Assembly: GCF_000062885.1 (NCBI RefSeq)
Contig: NC_009142.1
Location: forward strand, 4,143,584-4,207,583
Reading direction: 5' to 3'
Length of the DNA: 64,000 nucleotides
DNA from: Saccharopolyspora erythraea NRRL 2338
GTDB taxonomy: Bacteria > Actinomycetota > Actinomycetes > Mycobacteriales > Pseudonocardiaceae
Shown: one piece after another, positions 43,143 to 50,904 of the stretch
Numbering within the stretch: position 1 is the stretch's first letter
Layout of the letters: each line of letters opens with the position of its first letter
Position numbers and translations under genes: made by a program
The notes under the pieces: generated by a model
Databases searched by the model: none
Seen by the model: only the letters and a program-made list of their open reading frames with translations
What the model was told of the DNA's origin: nothing

Positions 43143-44381
43143 TCAAAGCCTGCGGTCGCGGTTGCCCGCGACCCGCCGCGCCACGTGGGCCGAGAGCCGC
43201 CCGGGCAGGTCCGGCGGGCAGTCGACGTGGTCCATCCGGCGCAGGGCCAGCCCGAAGACCGCCTCGGCGGTGCTCGCCAGCACCGGGTCGGCCAGGCCGT
43301 GCCGGGCCGCGTGCATCCAGCGGCCCGGTGTCCGGGCCGTCAGGCGCAGCACCTCGTCGACCGTGGACTCCGCTTCGAACAGGGCGATCAGCGCGGCCGC
43401 GGGCAGCATCCAGTCGTCGCCCGGCTGCGCGTCCAGGTAGCGCACCTCCAGGTAGCCGCGCGCGCGCACCGGGGGGAACACCGTGCTCATGTGGTAGTCG
43501 AGATCGTCCATGGTCGGCGGCCCGGCCAGGGCGCCGCTGATCCACTCGGCGAAGCTGATGCCGCCGGGCACCGTCCAGTCCACGCCGTCGCGGCGCAGGC
43601 ACACCAGCGCGGTGTCGAGCATCCGCCGGGCCCAGCCCGTCGCCGGGTCGGGGCTCACCGGGCCCGGTCTGGTGCGCGGCGGGTCGGTCCGCAGCACCGC
43701 GCGGGTCCTGGTCGACAGCCAGCCGGTGTCGTGGCCGAAGAGCTTCGGGGAGTTGGCGAAGGTCGCGAGCATCACCGGGCCCAGCGCGTGCAGCGCGGCC
43801 CAGCGCGGGGCGATCCGGTGCGGCTCACCCGCGTCGAGGCACACCTGCACCCCGGCCGTGCTGCACATCATCAGCCTGCCGTCGATGCCGATGCGGTCGA
43901 ACGCGCTTTCCATCGCCGCATAGCGGGGGACCTGGAGCACCCGCCGGGGGTGCCGCCACGGGTCCGTGCCCTGCTCCCCCAGGGACAGGCCGCTGGGCCG
44001 CAGCAGCCGCCGGAGGTGGTCGGCGTCGGCGGCGACCACGTCGAACAGGGAACGCACGGAGGGTGAGGGAAGACTGGAGACCTCGACCTGGCCACCGGGT
44101 TCGACGGTGAGCGAGGACCCGTTCGGCAGCGGCCGGTGCGGGCTGCCGGGAACCAGGGAGGGAGGGGCGTGCGGGCCGAGTGCGGAGATCAGCACCTCGG
44201 GGTCTAGCGGTCTGCTGGGGTCGTCGTCGTGGTGCACGGTCCATTCGAGCTCGATGCCGTGCAGCCTGGGAGGTCCGGTCTTGAAGCACACCGTCGCCAC
44301 GTAGGCCTCCGCCTCCGCGCGGGTGCGGAGGCGGGATGTGGGGAAATCGGCGGCACTGGGGTCGATCGACAGGGTCACCAT
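43143..44381 (-). CDS. egtA: Glutamate-cysteine ligase, ergothioneine pathway
   Basis: A 412-residue GCS2-family ligase making gamma-glutamylcysteine. The fold shows as GIELEWTVHH near residue 46, EPGGQVEVSSLPSPSVRSL near 98-115, and MCSTAGVQVCLDAGEP near 175. ATG at 44381 is preferred, with AGGTGGTGATC upstream; the frame is open to 44516 but the extra 45 residues are unlike homologues. It heads the egtABCD operon. It is divergent from acnR across 165 bp. EgtE, the final lyase, is absent from the operon. Confidence 0.93.
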   Translation of the reverse strand: MVTLSIDPSAADFPTSRLRTRAEAEAYVATVCFKTGPPRLHGIELEWTVHHDDDPSRPLDPEVLISALGPHAPPSLVPGSPHRPLPNGSSLTVEPGGQVEVSSLPSPSVRSLFDVVAADADHLRRLLRPSGLSLGEQGTDPWRHPRRVLQVPRYAAMESAFDRIGIDGRLMMCSTAGVQVCLDAGEPHRIAPRWAALHALGPVMLATFANSPKLFGHDTGWLSTRTRAVLRTDPPRTRPGPVSPDPATGWARRMLDTALVCLRRDGVDWTVPGGISFAEWISGALAGPPTMDDLDYHMSTVFPPVRARGYLEVRYLDAQPGDDWMLPAAALIALFEAESTVDEVLRLTARTPGRWMHAARHGLADPVLASTAEAVFGLALRRMDHVDCPPDLPGRLSAHVARRVAGNRDRRL

Positions 44382-44442
44382 GATCACCACCTGTAGTGGG
44401 CTGGCTTTCGAAGCTACTGCTCTGCCGCCGCACTCGCACCCC

Positions 44443-44471
44443 TTGTACTGGCGGGACGGATTTGCTAATGA
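44443..44471 (+). promoter_or_regulatory. Candidate acnR promoter
   Basis: TTGTAC (44443-44448) and TAATGA (44466-44471) are 17 bases apart in an AT-richer patch, 75 bases before the acnR start. The self-complementary CGTACGTACG lies just downstream at 44499-44508. No AcnR consensus site is visible here. Confidence 0.45.
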
Positions 44472-44546
44472 CATCTCGCGGGACACGCCGCCGCAAAACG
44501 TACGTACGGATTGCAATCAGCGGGTACCGCCTGCCACGATCAGCTC

Positions 44547-45137
44547 ATGCCCCGGGTCAGTCAGGATCACCTCGATGCCAGGCGCCGTCAGATTCTCGAC
44601 GGCTCCCGGTCCTGCTTCGCGCGCCACGGCTACGAGGGAGCGACCGTCCGCAGGCTGGAGGAGGCCACCGGCCTGTCGCGCGGGGCGATCTTCCACCACT
44701 TCAAGGACAAGGAGTCGCTGTTCCTGGCCCTGGCCGAGGACGACGCCGGGCGGATGGCCGACGTCGTCGCCGAGCAGGGGCTCGTGCAGGTCATGCGCAA
44801 CCTGCTCGACGAGCCGCGCGACGGCACCAGCACGCCCGGCGCGGACTGGCTCGGCACCCGCCTGGAGGTCTCGCGCCGGCTGCGCACCGACACCGACTTC
44901 CGGCAGCGGTGGGCGCAGCGCTCCGAGCAGCTGACCGCCGCGACGAAGGCGCGCCTGCAGTGGCAGCGCGACGCGGGCAACCTGCGCGACGACGTCGACG
45001 TCGACGTGCTGACCGCCTACCTCGAACTGGTCCTCGAAGGACTCGTCTCGCACCTGGCGATGGGGCTGCCCGCCGACGACCTCGGACCGGTGCTGGACCT
45101 GGTCGAGGAGAGCGTGCGCCGCCACCGCGGGCTGTAG
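44547..45137 (+). CDS. acnR: TetR-family repressor of aconitase, AcnR-like
   Basis: A 196-residue TetR regulator. The N-terminal helix-turn-helix region reads RRQILDGSRSCFARHGYEGA, then VRRLEEATGLSRGAIFHHFKDK, closely matching AcnR of corynebacteria and mycobacterial Rv1474c as I recall them. The middle part RMADVVAEQGLVQVMRNLL is also characteristic. AcnR represses the aconitase gene and in C. glutamicum responds to citrate/Mg and iron status. Its usual place is beside acn; here acnA is 13.5 kb away but has the operator. The start is ATG 44547. Confidence 0.85.
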   Translation: MPRVSQDHLDARRRQILDGSRSCFARHGYEGATVRRLEEATGLSRGAIFHHFKDKESLFLALAEDDAGRMADVVAEQGLVQVMRNLLDEPRDGTSTPGADWLGTRLEVSRRLRTDTDFRQRWAQRSEQLTAATKARLQWQRDAGNLRDDVDVDVLTAYLELVLEGLVSHLAMGLPADDLGPVLDLVEESVRRHRGL

Positions 45138-45263
45138 CCGCGCATCCGGGCGCCGTCGGAGTCCTCAGCGGACCGGTCCAGCGGGTGCGGATTGGACCGC
45201 GCCGCCCACGCCGCGCCGGTCTAGGGTCGGATCCGCCGTCCTCGCACCGACTGGAGCACCACG

Positions 45264-46649
45264 TTGGACCCGATCCTCGCCGCCGACCTCGAACGCTTCC
45301 CCGAGCTGCTGGCCGACGCCCGCGACCGGGCCGTCCGCGCGCTGGCCGGGCTGGCGACCCGGCCGGTCGGCGTCCCGCCCACCATGCCGGAGCCCGCGGC
45401 GCTGCCGGTCGAGGGAGTCGGCGCGGAGGGCGCCGCGGCGCGCTTCCACCAGCGCTGGGAGCCGGGCTTCTCCGGCAGCGCCGGGCCCCGCTACCTGGGC
45501 TTCGTCACCGGCGGGACCACGCCCGCGGCCCTCGTGGGCGACTGGCTCACCGGCACCTACGACCAGAACGCCGTGAGCGCGCAGGACTCGTCGGCCGCGG
45601 AACTCGAACGCGAGACGGTGCGGTGGCTGGGCGAGTTGTTCGGTCTCGGCGGACATCACCGCGGCGCGTTCGTCAGCGGCGCGACCATGTCCAACTTCAC
45701 CGGGCTGGCCATCGCCCGCGAATGGGCGGGCGAGCGCATCGGCGTCTCCCCCGCCGAGTCCGGTGCCGGGGCGCTCGGCGACGTCCCGGTGCTGTCCGGC
45801 AGCCCGCATTCCACGATCTACAAGGCCCTGTCGATGCTCGGGCTCGGCCGCGGCGCGGTCCGCCTCGTGCCCACGCTGCCCGACCGCGAGGCCGTCGACG
45901 TCGACCGGCTCGAGGCCGCGCTGGCCGGCCTCGACGGGCGGCCGGCGATCGTGGTGGCCAACGCGGGGACCGTCAACAGCGTCGACTTCGACGACCTGCG
46001 AGCGATCGCCGAGCTGCGCGAGCGCTTCCCGTTCTGGCTGCACGTCGACGGCGCCTTCGGAGCGTTCGCGGCGCTCTCCCCCGCCCACGCCCACCTCGTC
46101 GAAGGCATCGACCAGGCCGACTCGGTGTGCGTGGACCTGCACAAGTGGCTCAACGTGCCCTACGACAGCGCCGTGCAGTTCAGCACGCGGCCGGACCTGC
46201 AGGTGCGCATCTTCCAGAACTCCGCGGCATACCTCGGTCTTCCCGGCGAGAACCCCGACTTCGTGCACCTGACGCCGGAGAGCTCGCGCCGGTTGCGCGC
46301 GCTGCCCGCGTGGTTCGCGCTCACCGCCTACGGGAGCGCGGGCCACCGGGAGATCGTCGAGCGCACCGTCCATCTGGCCCGCTTCCTCGGCGAGCGCGTC
46401 GCCGAGCTGCCAGGACTGCGGATGCTCGCGCCGGTGCGGTTCAACGTCGTGTGCTTCACGCTGGAGGACGACCCGACCGAGGCCGCGGTCGCCGCGCTGG
46501 CGCACGCGCTCGCCGAGACCGGCGAACTCTTCCTCACCCCGACCGTCTACAAGGGAGTACCGGCGCTGCGGGCGGCGTTCAGCAACTGGCGCACGACCGA
46601 GCAGGACGTCGAGCGCGTCGTCGAGGCAATCGCGCGGGTTCGCGCATAA
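45264..46649 (+). CDS. PLP-dependent group II decarboxylase / aminotransferase-fold enzyme
   Basis: A 461-residue fold-type I PLP enzyme. Motifs are GFVTGGTTPAALVGDWL near residue 80, FVSGATMSNFTGLAIAR near 135, SGSPHSTIYKA near 177 (ring-stacking His), HVDGAFGAF near 260 (Asp binding the pyridine nitrogen), and the PLP lysine in VDLHKWLN near 292. This is the aromatic-L-amino-acid/glutamate decarboxylase family; substrate unknown. A TTG start at 45264 is used, with CTGGAGCACC upstream. It is not an EgtE-type lyase. It lies 126 bases after acnR on the same strand. Confidence 0.88.
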   Translation: MDPILAADLERFPELLADARDRAVRALAGLATRPVGVPPTMPEPAALPVEGVGAEGAAARFHQRWEPGFSGSAGPRYLGFVTGGTTPAALVGDWLTGTYDQNAVSAQDSSAAELERETVRWLGELFGLGGHHRGAFVSGATMSNFTGLAIAREWAGERIGVSPAESGAGALGDVPVLSGSPHSTIYKALSMLGLGRGAVRLVPTLPDREAVDVDRLEAALAGLDGRPAIVVANAGTVNSVDFDDLRAIAELRERFPFWLHVDGAFGAFAALSPAHAHLVEGIDQADSVCVDLHKWLNVPYDSAVQFSTRPDLQVRIFQNSAAYLGLPGENPDFVHLTPESSRRLRALPAWFALTAYGSAGHREIVERTVHLARFLGERVAELPGLRMLAPVRFNVVCFTLEDDPTEAAVAALAHALAETGELFLTPTVYKGVPALRAAFSNWRTTEQDVERVVEAIARVRA

Positions 46650-46788
46650 CACCGAATCCGCACGGACTGGCGACCCGTCTCCACATGCGACGTCGGGAAA
46701 ACCCGCACTTAGCACATTTTCCCTCGTTCGCGCACCCGACACGCGGGCGCGAACCGCCTTACGCGAGCACCGGACCTCCTAGGCTCGA

Positions 46789-46804
46789 CGAAAGTCCACT
46801 TTCG
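46789..46804. repeat. Inverted repeat upstream of secreted hydrolase gene
   Basis: CGAAAGT (46789-46795) and ACTTTCG (46798-46804) form a 7-bp inverted repeat with a two-base spacer, 30 bases before the GTG start at 46835 and just downstream of a possible -10 (TAGGCT, 46780-46785). It could be an operator. Confidence 0.45.
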
Positions 46805-46834
46805 ACAGTTTGCGAGCTCAGCTAGGAGTGATCG

Positions 46835-48343
46835 GTGAAACGATCGATCGCGCTCGGCCTCGCCGGTTCCGCCGTGGTCGCGACCACGGCGGCCGGCCCG
46901 GTCGCGCACGCCGAAGGGCCGGCCTGGGGGCCGTGCCCGGAGGACGTCAGCCGCCCGTACCCGGAGATGCGGTGCGCGCCGCTGGACGTACCGCTCGACC
47001 ACGACGATCCCGACGGCGCGACGGTGCGGCTGACGGTGTCGAAGCTGCCCGCCCGCGACCCCGCCGCCCGGCGCGGCTCGCTGCTGGTGAACCCGGGCGG
47101 GCCGGGCGGACCCGGAGTCGCCTTCGCGGGCGGGCTCTCCCGGTCACTGCCACCGGAGGTGCTGGCCCACTACGACATCATCGGCTTCGACACCCGGCAC
47201 ACCGCGCACAGCACCCCGATCACCTGCGTCGATCCGGCCGCCTACTGGAAGAACCCGCTGCCGGACCCGGACTCGCCGCACACCCGCGAGCTCAACTGGC
47301 AGCGCGCCGACGAGTACGCCGACGGGTGCGCGCAGCGCGCCGGGCATTACCTGCCCCATCTGACTACACCGTCCAACGCCAAGGACATGGACCGCATCCG
47401 GCAGGCCCTGGGCGAGGAGCGCATCAGCTTCCTCGGCTACTCCTACGGCACCTACCTCGGCGCGGTCTACGGCGAGCTGTTCCCGCAACACGTCGACCGG
47501 ATGGTCCTGGACAGCGCGGTCAACCCGGACATCTCGGCGGTCTGGTACCGCAACAACCTCAGCCAGGACGTCGCCGCCCAGCACCGGCTGGGCCTGTACT
47601 TCGACTGGATCGCCCAGCACGACCACGTCTTCCACCTGGGCACCGACCGCGCCGCGGTCAGCGGCGCGTGGGAGGCCATCCTGCACGGGCTGCGCGCCCA
47701 GCCGCGCGGCCCGCTCGGCCCGGCGGAGTTCATCGGCATGACCTTCGACGCGCTCTACGGCGAGCACGGCTGGACCGGTCTGGCGCACGGGTTCAGCGCC
47801 ATGCGCAACCACAACGACGACCGGGAGCTCGTGGGGCGCGTCCTGCCCAAGGACGAGGCCGCCGAGAACAGCAACGCCATCTACAACGCAGTGGAGTGCG
47901 CGGACGCGCCGTGGCCGACGCGGCGGGAGCAGTGGGAGCGCGACTCGGCCGCGATCGCGCGCGAGCACCCCTTCGCCGCCTGGTACAACTCGTGGACCGT
48001 CGCACCCTGCGCGAGCTGGCACGCCCCGCGCCGGCGGCCGCTGCACATCACCGGACGCGGCCTGCCCCCCGTGCTGATCTTCAACTCCGAGGGCGATGTC
48101 GCCACGCCGTACGAGGGAGCGCTGCGGATGCACCGCGCGCTGCCTTCCTCGGTCCTGGTGACCGAGAAGGGCGCCGGCGGGCACGGCGTCTTCGCCCTGG
48201 GCAGCAACGCCGAAGCCGACCGGATCGGGGTCGACTACCTCGTGCGCGGGACGGTTCCCGCCGACGACGTCAGCGTTCCCGGCCACCCGCTGCCGGACCC
48301 GGCCAAGCCGCAGCCGGAGCCGAAGGCCGTCCGCCTGCGCTAG
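46835..48343 (+). CDS. Secreted alpha/beta hydrolase, tripeptidyl aminopeptidase (SlpD/Tap) family
   Basis: A 502-residue protein with a signal peptide (KR, hydrophobic core to about residue 26, AHA cleavage). The oxyanion segment NPGGPGGPG is near residue 88, the nucleophile serine in GYSYGTYLG near 203, the acid in NSEGDVATPYEGA near 420, and the histidine in GHGVF near 450. Such exported peptidases release tripeptides or leaderless peptides. The usual GFDPRGxGxSxP element is changed to GFDTRHTAHSTP. GTG at 46835 follows CTAGGAGTG. It is convergent with a POT peptide transporter, with a bidirectional terminator between them; together they would degrade and import extracellular peptides. Confidence 0.87.
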   Translation: MKRSIALGLAGSAVVATTAAGPVAHAEGPAWGPCPEDVSRPYPEMRCAPLDVPLDHDDPDGATVRLTVSKLPARDPAARRGSLLVNPGGPGGPGVAFAGGLSRSLPPEVLAHYDIIGFDTRHTAHSTPITCVDPAAYWKNPLPDPDSPHTRELNWQRADEYADGCAQRAGHYLPHLTTPSNAKDMDRIRQALGEERISFLGYSYGTYLGAVYGELFPQHVDRMVLDSAVNPDISAVWYRNNLSQDVAAQHRLGLYFDWIAQHDHVFHLGTDRAAVSGAWEAILHGLRAQPRGPLGPAEFIGMTFDALYGEHGWTGLAHGFSAMRNHNDDRELVGRVLPKDEAAENSNAIYNAVECADAPWPTRREQWERDSAAIAREHPFAAWYNSWTVAPCASWHAPRRRPLHITGRGLPPVLIFNSEGDVATPYEGALRMHRALPSSVLVTEKGAGGHGVFALGSNAEADRIGVDYLVRGTVPADDVSVPGHPLPDPAKPQPEPKAVRLR

Positions 48344-48354
48344 CCCCGTGGCGG

Positions 48355-48394
48355 CGCGAAGCCGGTCCCGGAAGCTGCCGGGACCGGCTTCGCG
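48355..48394. terminator. Bidirectional terminator
   Basis: A 17-bp perfect stem (48355-48371 with 48378-48394) and 6-base loop lies between two convergent genes, 12 bases after one stop and 14 before the other. Confidence 0.85.
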
Positions 48395-48407
48395 GTCGTG
48401 GCTCGCG

Positions 48408-49889
48408 TCAGTTCACGCCGTGCATGTACTTCTTGATGCTCTTGGCGCCCACGGCCAGCAGCACCGCGCAGCCGATGGTCGCCAGGCCCACGATCCCGAA
48501 GTAGAGCTGCTGGTTCTCCACCGAGTACAGCTTCACGACCTGCGCCCCGAGGCCCTGCCCCATCGCCGGGGCGAGGAAGTACAGGCCCAGCGTCTGCGAG
48601 GCGAACACCTTCGGGGCCAGCTTCGTGGAGGCCGAGAGCCCGACGGGCGAGAGCATCAGCTCACCGATGGTCATGATCACGAAGACCATCGCCAGCATCA
48701 GCGCCATGTGCTTGCCGCCGTCGCCCGCCGCGCTCTTGGAGAGCACGACCCACAGGAACGCCAGGCCCACGAACAGCAGACCGCCCACGAACTTCTGCGG
48801 GGTCGACGGCTGCCGCTCACCCAGCTTGATCCACAGCGTCGCGAACACCGGTGCCAGCGCGATGATCGCCAGCGAGTTGATCGACTGGAACCACGACGCC
48901 GGGATCTCGTAGCCGAGGACACCGAGCTGGGTGTCGGCCTCGGCGAGGTTGGCCAGCGTGTTCGGCTGCTGCTCGAAGAGCAGGAAGAACAGCGCGGTCG
49001 CCAGGAACAGCGGGATGTAGGCGACCAGCCGGTCCCGCTCGATCCTGGTGATCTGCTTGCTGCTGAGCATCACCGCGAAGTAGACGACCGGCAGCACCGC
49101 CGAGAGCAGGCTGATCAGGTTCACCATGCCGTCGAGCCCGATCACCCCGCTGAATCCCAGCACCGCGATCCCACCGACCACCAGCACGGCGATGGCGACG
49201 GCACGGCCGAGCACGCGGCCCTTGTGCTCGGCGGGCAGCGGGTTGACCGGCTTGAGACCGGCGGTGCCGAGGTTCCTGCGGCCGATGACGTACTGGATCA
49301 GGCCCAGCGCCATGCCGACCGCGGCCGCGCCGAAGCCGAGGTGCCAGTTGACCTTCTCGCCGAGCCAGCCGCACACCAGCGGGGCCAGGAAACCGCCGAT
49401 GTTGATGCCCATGTAGAAGATCGAGAACCCGGCGTCGCGGCGGGTGTCGTGCTCGCCGTAGAGGCTGCCCAGCATGCCGGAGATGTTCGGCTTGAGCAGG
49501 CCGGTGCCGATCACCAGCAGCACCAGGCCGCCGACCACTGTGGCCACACCGCCGGGCATGGCCAGGCAGATGTGGCCCAGCATGATGACGAGCCCGCCGT
49601 AGAACACCGCCCACTGGGCGCCGATGATCCGGTCGGCGAACCAGCCGCCGAAGATGCCGCTCATGTAGACCGAGGCACCGTAGACACCCACGACCGACAA
49701 CGCCGTGGACTCGGGGATGCCGAGCCCGCCTTCGGCGACGGCGGTGTACAGGTAGTACCCCAGGATCGCGCGCATCCCGTAGTAGGAGAAGCGTTCCCAC
49801 ATCTCGGTGAAGAACAGCGTGGACAGTCCGCGGGGGTGCCCGAAGAAGCCCCGCTGCGGCGCGTCCGCAACCGTGGCCGTTGAACTCAC
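48408..49889 (-). CDS. POT/PTR family proton-coupled peptide transporter
   Basis: A 493-residue membrane protein with fourteen predicted spans. The PTR signature lies in FFTEMWERFSYYGMRAILGYY near residues 25-47 (ExxERxxYY proton-coupling motif), followed by GASVYMSGIFGGWFADRIIG and LKPNISGMLGSLY. It imports di- and tripeptides. An AGAGGAC site precedes two in-frame GTGs; the second, at 49889, has better spacing than 49895. It converges on the tripeptidyl-peptidase gene. Confidence 0.93.
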   Translation of the reverse strand: MSSTATVADAPQRGFFGHPRGLSTLFFTEMWERFSYYGMRAILGYYLYTAVAEGGLGIPESTALSVVGVYGASVYMSGIFGGWFADRIIGAQWAVFYGGLVIMLGHICLAMPGGVATVVGGLVLLVIGTGLLKPNISGMLGSLYGEHDTRRDAGFSIFYMGINIGGFLAPLVCGWLGEKVNWHLGFGAAAVGMALGLIQYVIGRRNLGTAGLKPVNPLPAEHKGRVLGRAVAIAVLVVGGIAVLGFSGVIGLDGMVNLISLLSAVLPVVYFAVMLSSKQITRIERDRLVAYIPLFLATALFFLLFEQQPNTLANLAEADTQLGVLGYEIPASWFQSINSLAIIALAPVFATLWIKLGERQPSTPQKFVGGLLFVGLAFLWVVLSKSAAGDGGKHMALMLAMVFVIMTIGELMLSPVGLSASTKLAPKVFASQTLGLYFLAPAMGQGLGAQVVKLYSVENQQLYFGIVGLATIGCAVLLAVGAKSIKKYMHGVN

Positions 49890-50092
49890 GATCACGTCCT
49901 CTCGTACGTATCTTTACGCGGCGGTAGCCGCCAACTCTGCGGCAGGCTACGCCCTCGTACGGTGGTCTGGGCCACCAGTCGCAAAGCCGCCGCTGGCGAA
50001 TTCCGCCACCCCGGCGACGTGCGGAGATGCCGATCACACCAACCGCGTGACCAGGCCTTCCGCCCCCAGTTCAACTTCTGCGCCAATAGTGC

Positions 50093-50106
50093 GTGAGCAT
50101 GCTCAC
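50093..50106. promoter_or_regulatory. Perfect 14-bp palindrome upstream of DinB-fold gene
   Basis: GTGAGCATGCTCAC is a perfect palindrome 27 bases before the ATG at 50134, where a repressor would sit. No cognate regulator is identified. Confidence 0.4.
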
Positions 50107-50133
50107 ATCCGCCTTCCGAGCCACGATGGACGC

Positions 50134-50721
50134 ATGCGACTGCTGCACGCCCACCGCAGGGCGATGACCGAGTTCGACACCCGCGTGCGCGCGATCGGCG
50201 ACGACCAGTGGGACAACGGCACACCGTGCGCGCAGTGGACGGTGCGCGATCTGGTGCAGCACCTGGTGTCCGAGCAGCTTTGGGCACCGCGGCTGCTCGA
50301 CGGCGCCACGCTGGAGGAGGTCGGGGACCGCTTCGACGGGGACGTGCTCGGCGCCGACCCGAAGGGGGCTTGGACCGAGGCAAGCGCGCAGGCGCGGCAG
50401 GCGTGGGACCGGCCGGGCGCGGCGACGGGCGAGGTGCACGTGACCGGCGGGGTGATCCCGGCCGAGGACTACGGCTGGCAGATGACCCTGGACCTGACCG
50501 TCCACGCGTGGGACCTGGCCTGCGGAATCCGGTCCGACACCAGCCTGGACCCCGACCTCGTCGCGGTGGTTCGCACGGTGTTCGAACCGCAGGTCGCGTC
50601 ATGGCAGGACATGGGAATCTTCGACCCGCCGCTACCGGTGCCCGACGACGCCGACGAGCAGACGCGCCTGCTGGCGATGCTCGGGCGGGACGCCCGCGAC
50701 CAGGGACGTGCCCGGCGGTGA
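50134..50721 (+). CDS. TIGR03086/maleylpyruvate-isomerase N-terminal (DinB-fold) protein
   Basis: A 195-residue protein of the mycothiol-dependent DinB superfamily. Features: HAHRRAMTEFDTRVRAIGDDQWD at the N-terminus, CAQWTVRDLVQHLVSEQLWAP near residue 31 (first metal His), and LDLTVHAWDLACGIRS near 127 (second and third ligand region). Some members use mycothiol to transfer or isomerise; many are uncharacterised. ATG at 50134 is the natural start. It is divergent from the POT gene across 244 bp. Confidence 0.82.
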   Translation: MRLLHAHRRAMTEFDTRVRAIGDDQWDNGTPCAQWTVRDLVQHLVSEQLWAPRLLDGATLEEVGDRFDGDVLGADPKGAWTEASAQARQAWDRPGAATGEVHVTGGVIPAEDYGWQMTLDLTVHAWDLACGIRSDTSLDPDLVAVVRTVFEPQVASWQDMGIFDPPLPVPDDADEQTRLLAMLGRDARDQGRARR

Positions 50722-50841
50722 TGCCGATGTCGTTACCCGAGCACTGGTCCGACCGGGATATACTCGTGCCGTATTTTTCGCTTTCCGTTGAGGAGTGACC
50801 TCTTCCGTGCCCCAGGCACAATCACCTGACGGCAGTACCAG

Positions 50842-50860
50842 GCCGGGACGAAGTCCCGGC
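50842..50860. repeat. Hairpin in leader of CBS-domain membrane protein gene
   Basis: GCCGGGAC and GTCCCGGC form an 8-bp stem with loop GAA, followed by TTTCC, 45 bases before the ATG at 50905. A TATACT at 50759-50764 lies upstream. It may end transcripts of the DinB-fold gene or be an attenuator. Confidence 0.5.
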
Positions 50861-50904
50861 TTTCCGCTTCACGTCTCCGGCGCCCGCTTCCGAGGTGGCC
50901 GGTG

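Noticed and set aside
45264-46649. PLP enzyme as the missing EgtE
   Set aside because: Motifs (VDLHKWLN, SGSPHSTIYKA) are those of group II decarboxylases, not of the cysteine-desulfurase-like EgtE family; it is also on the other strand.
50830-50870. Guanidine-type (ACGR-loop) riboswitch
   Set aside because: Only one ACGA-containing hairpin is present, not the required pair, and the downstream gene is not a guanidine carrier.
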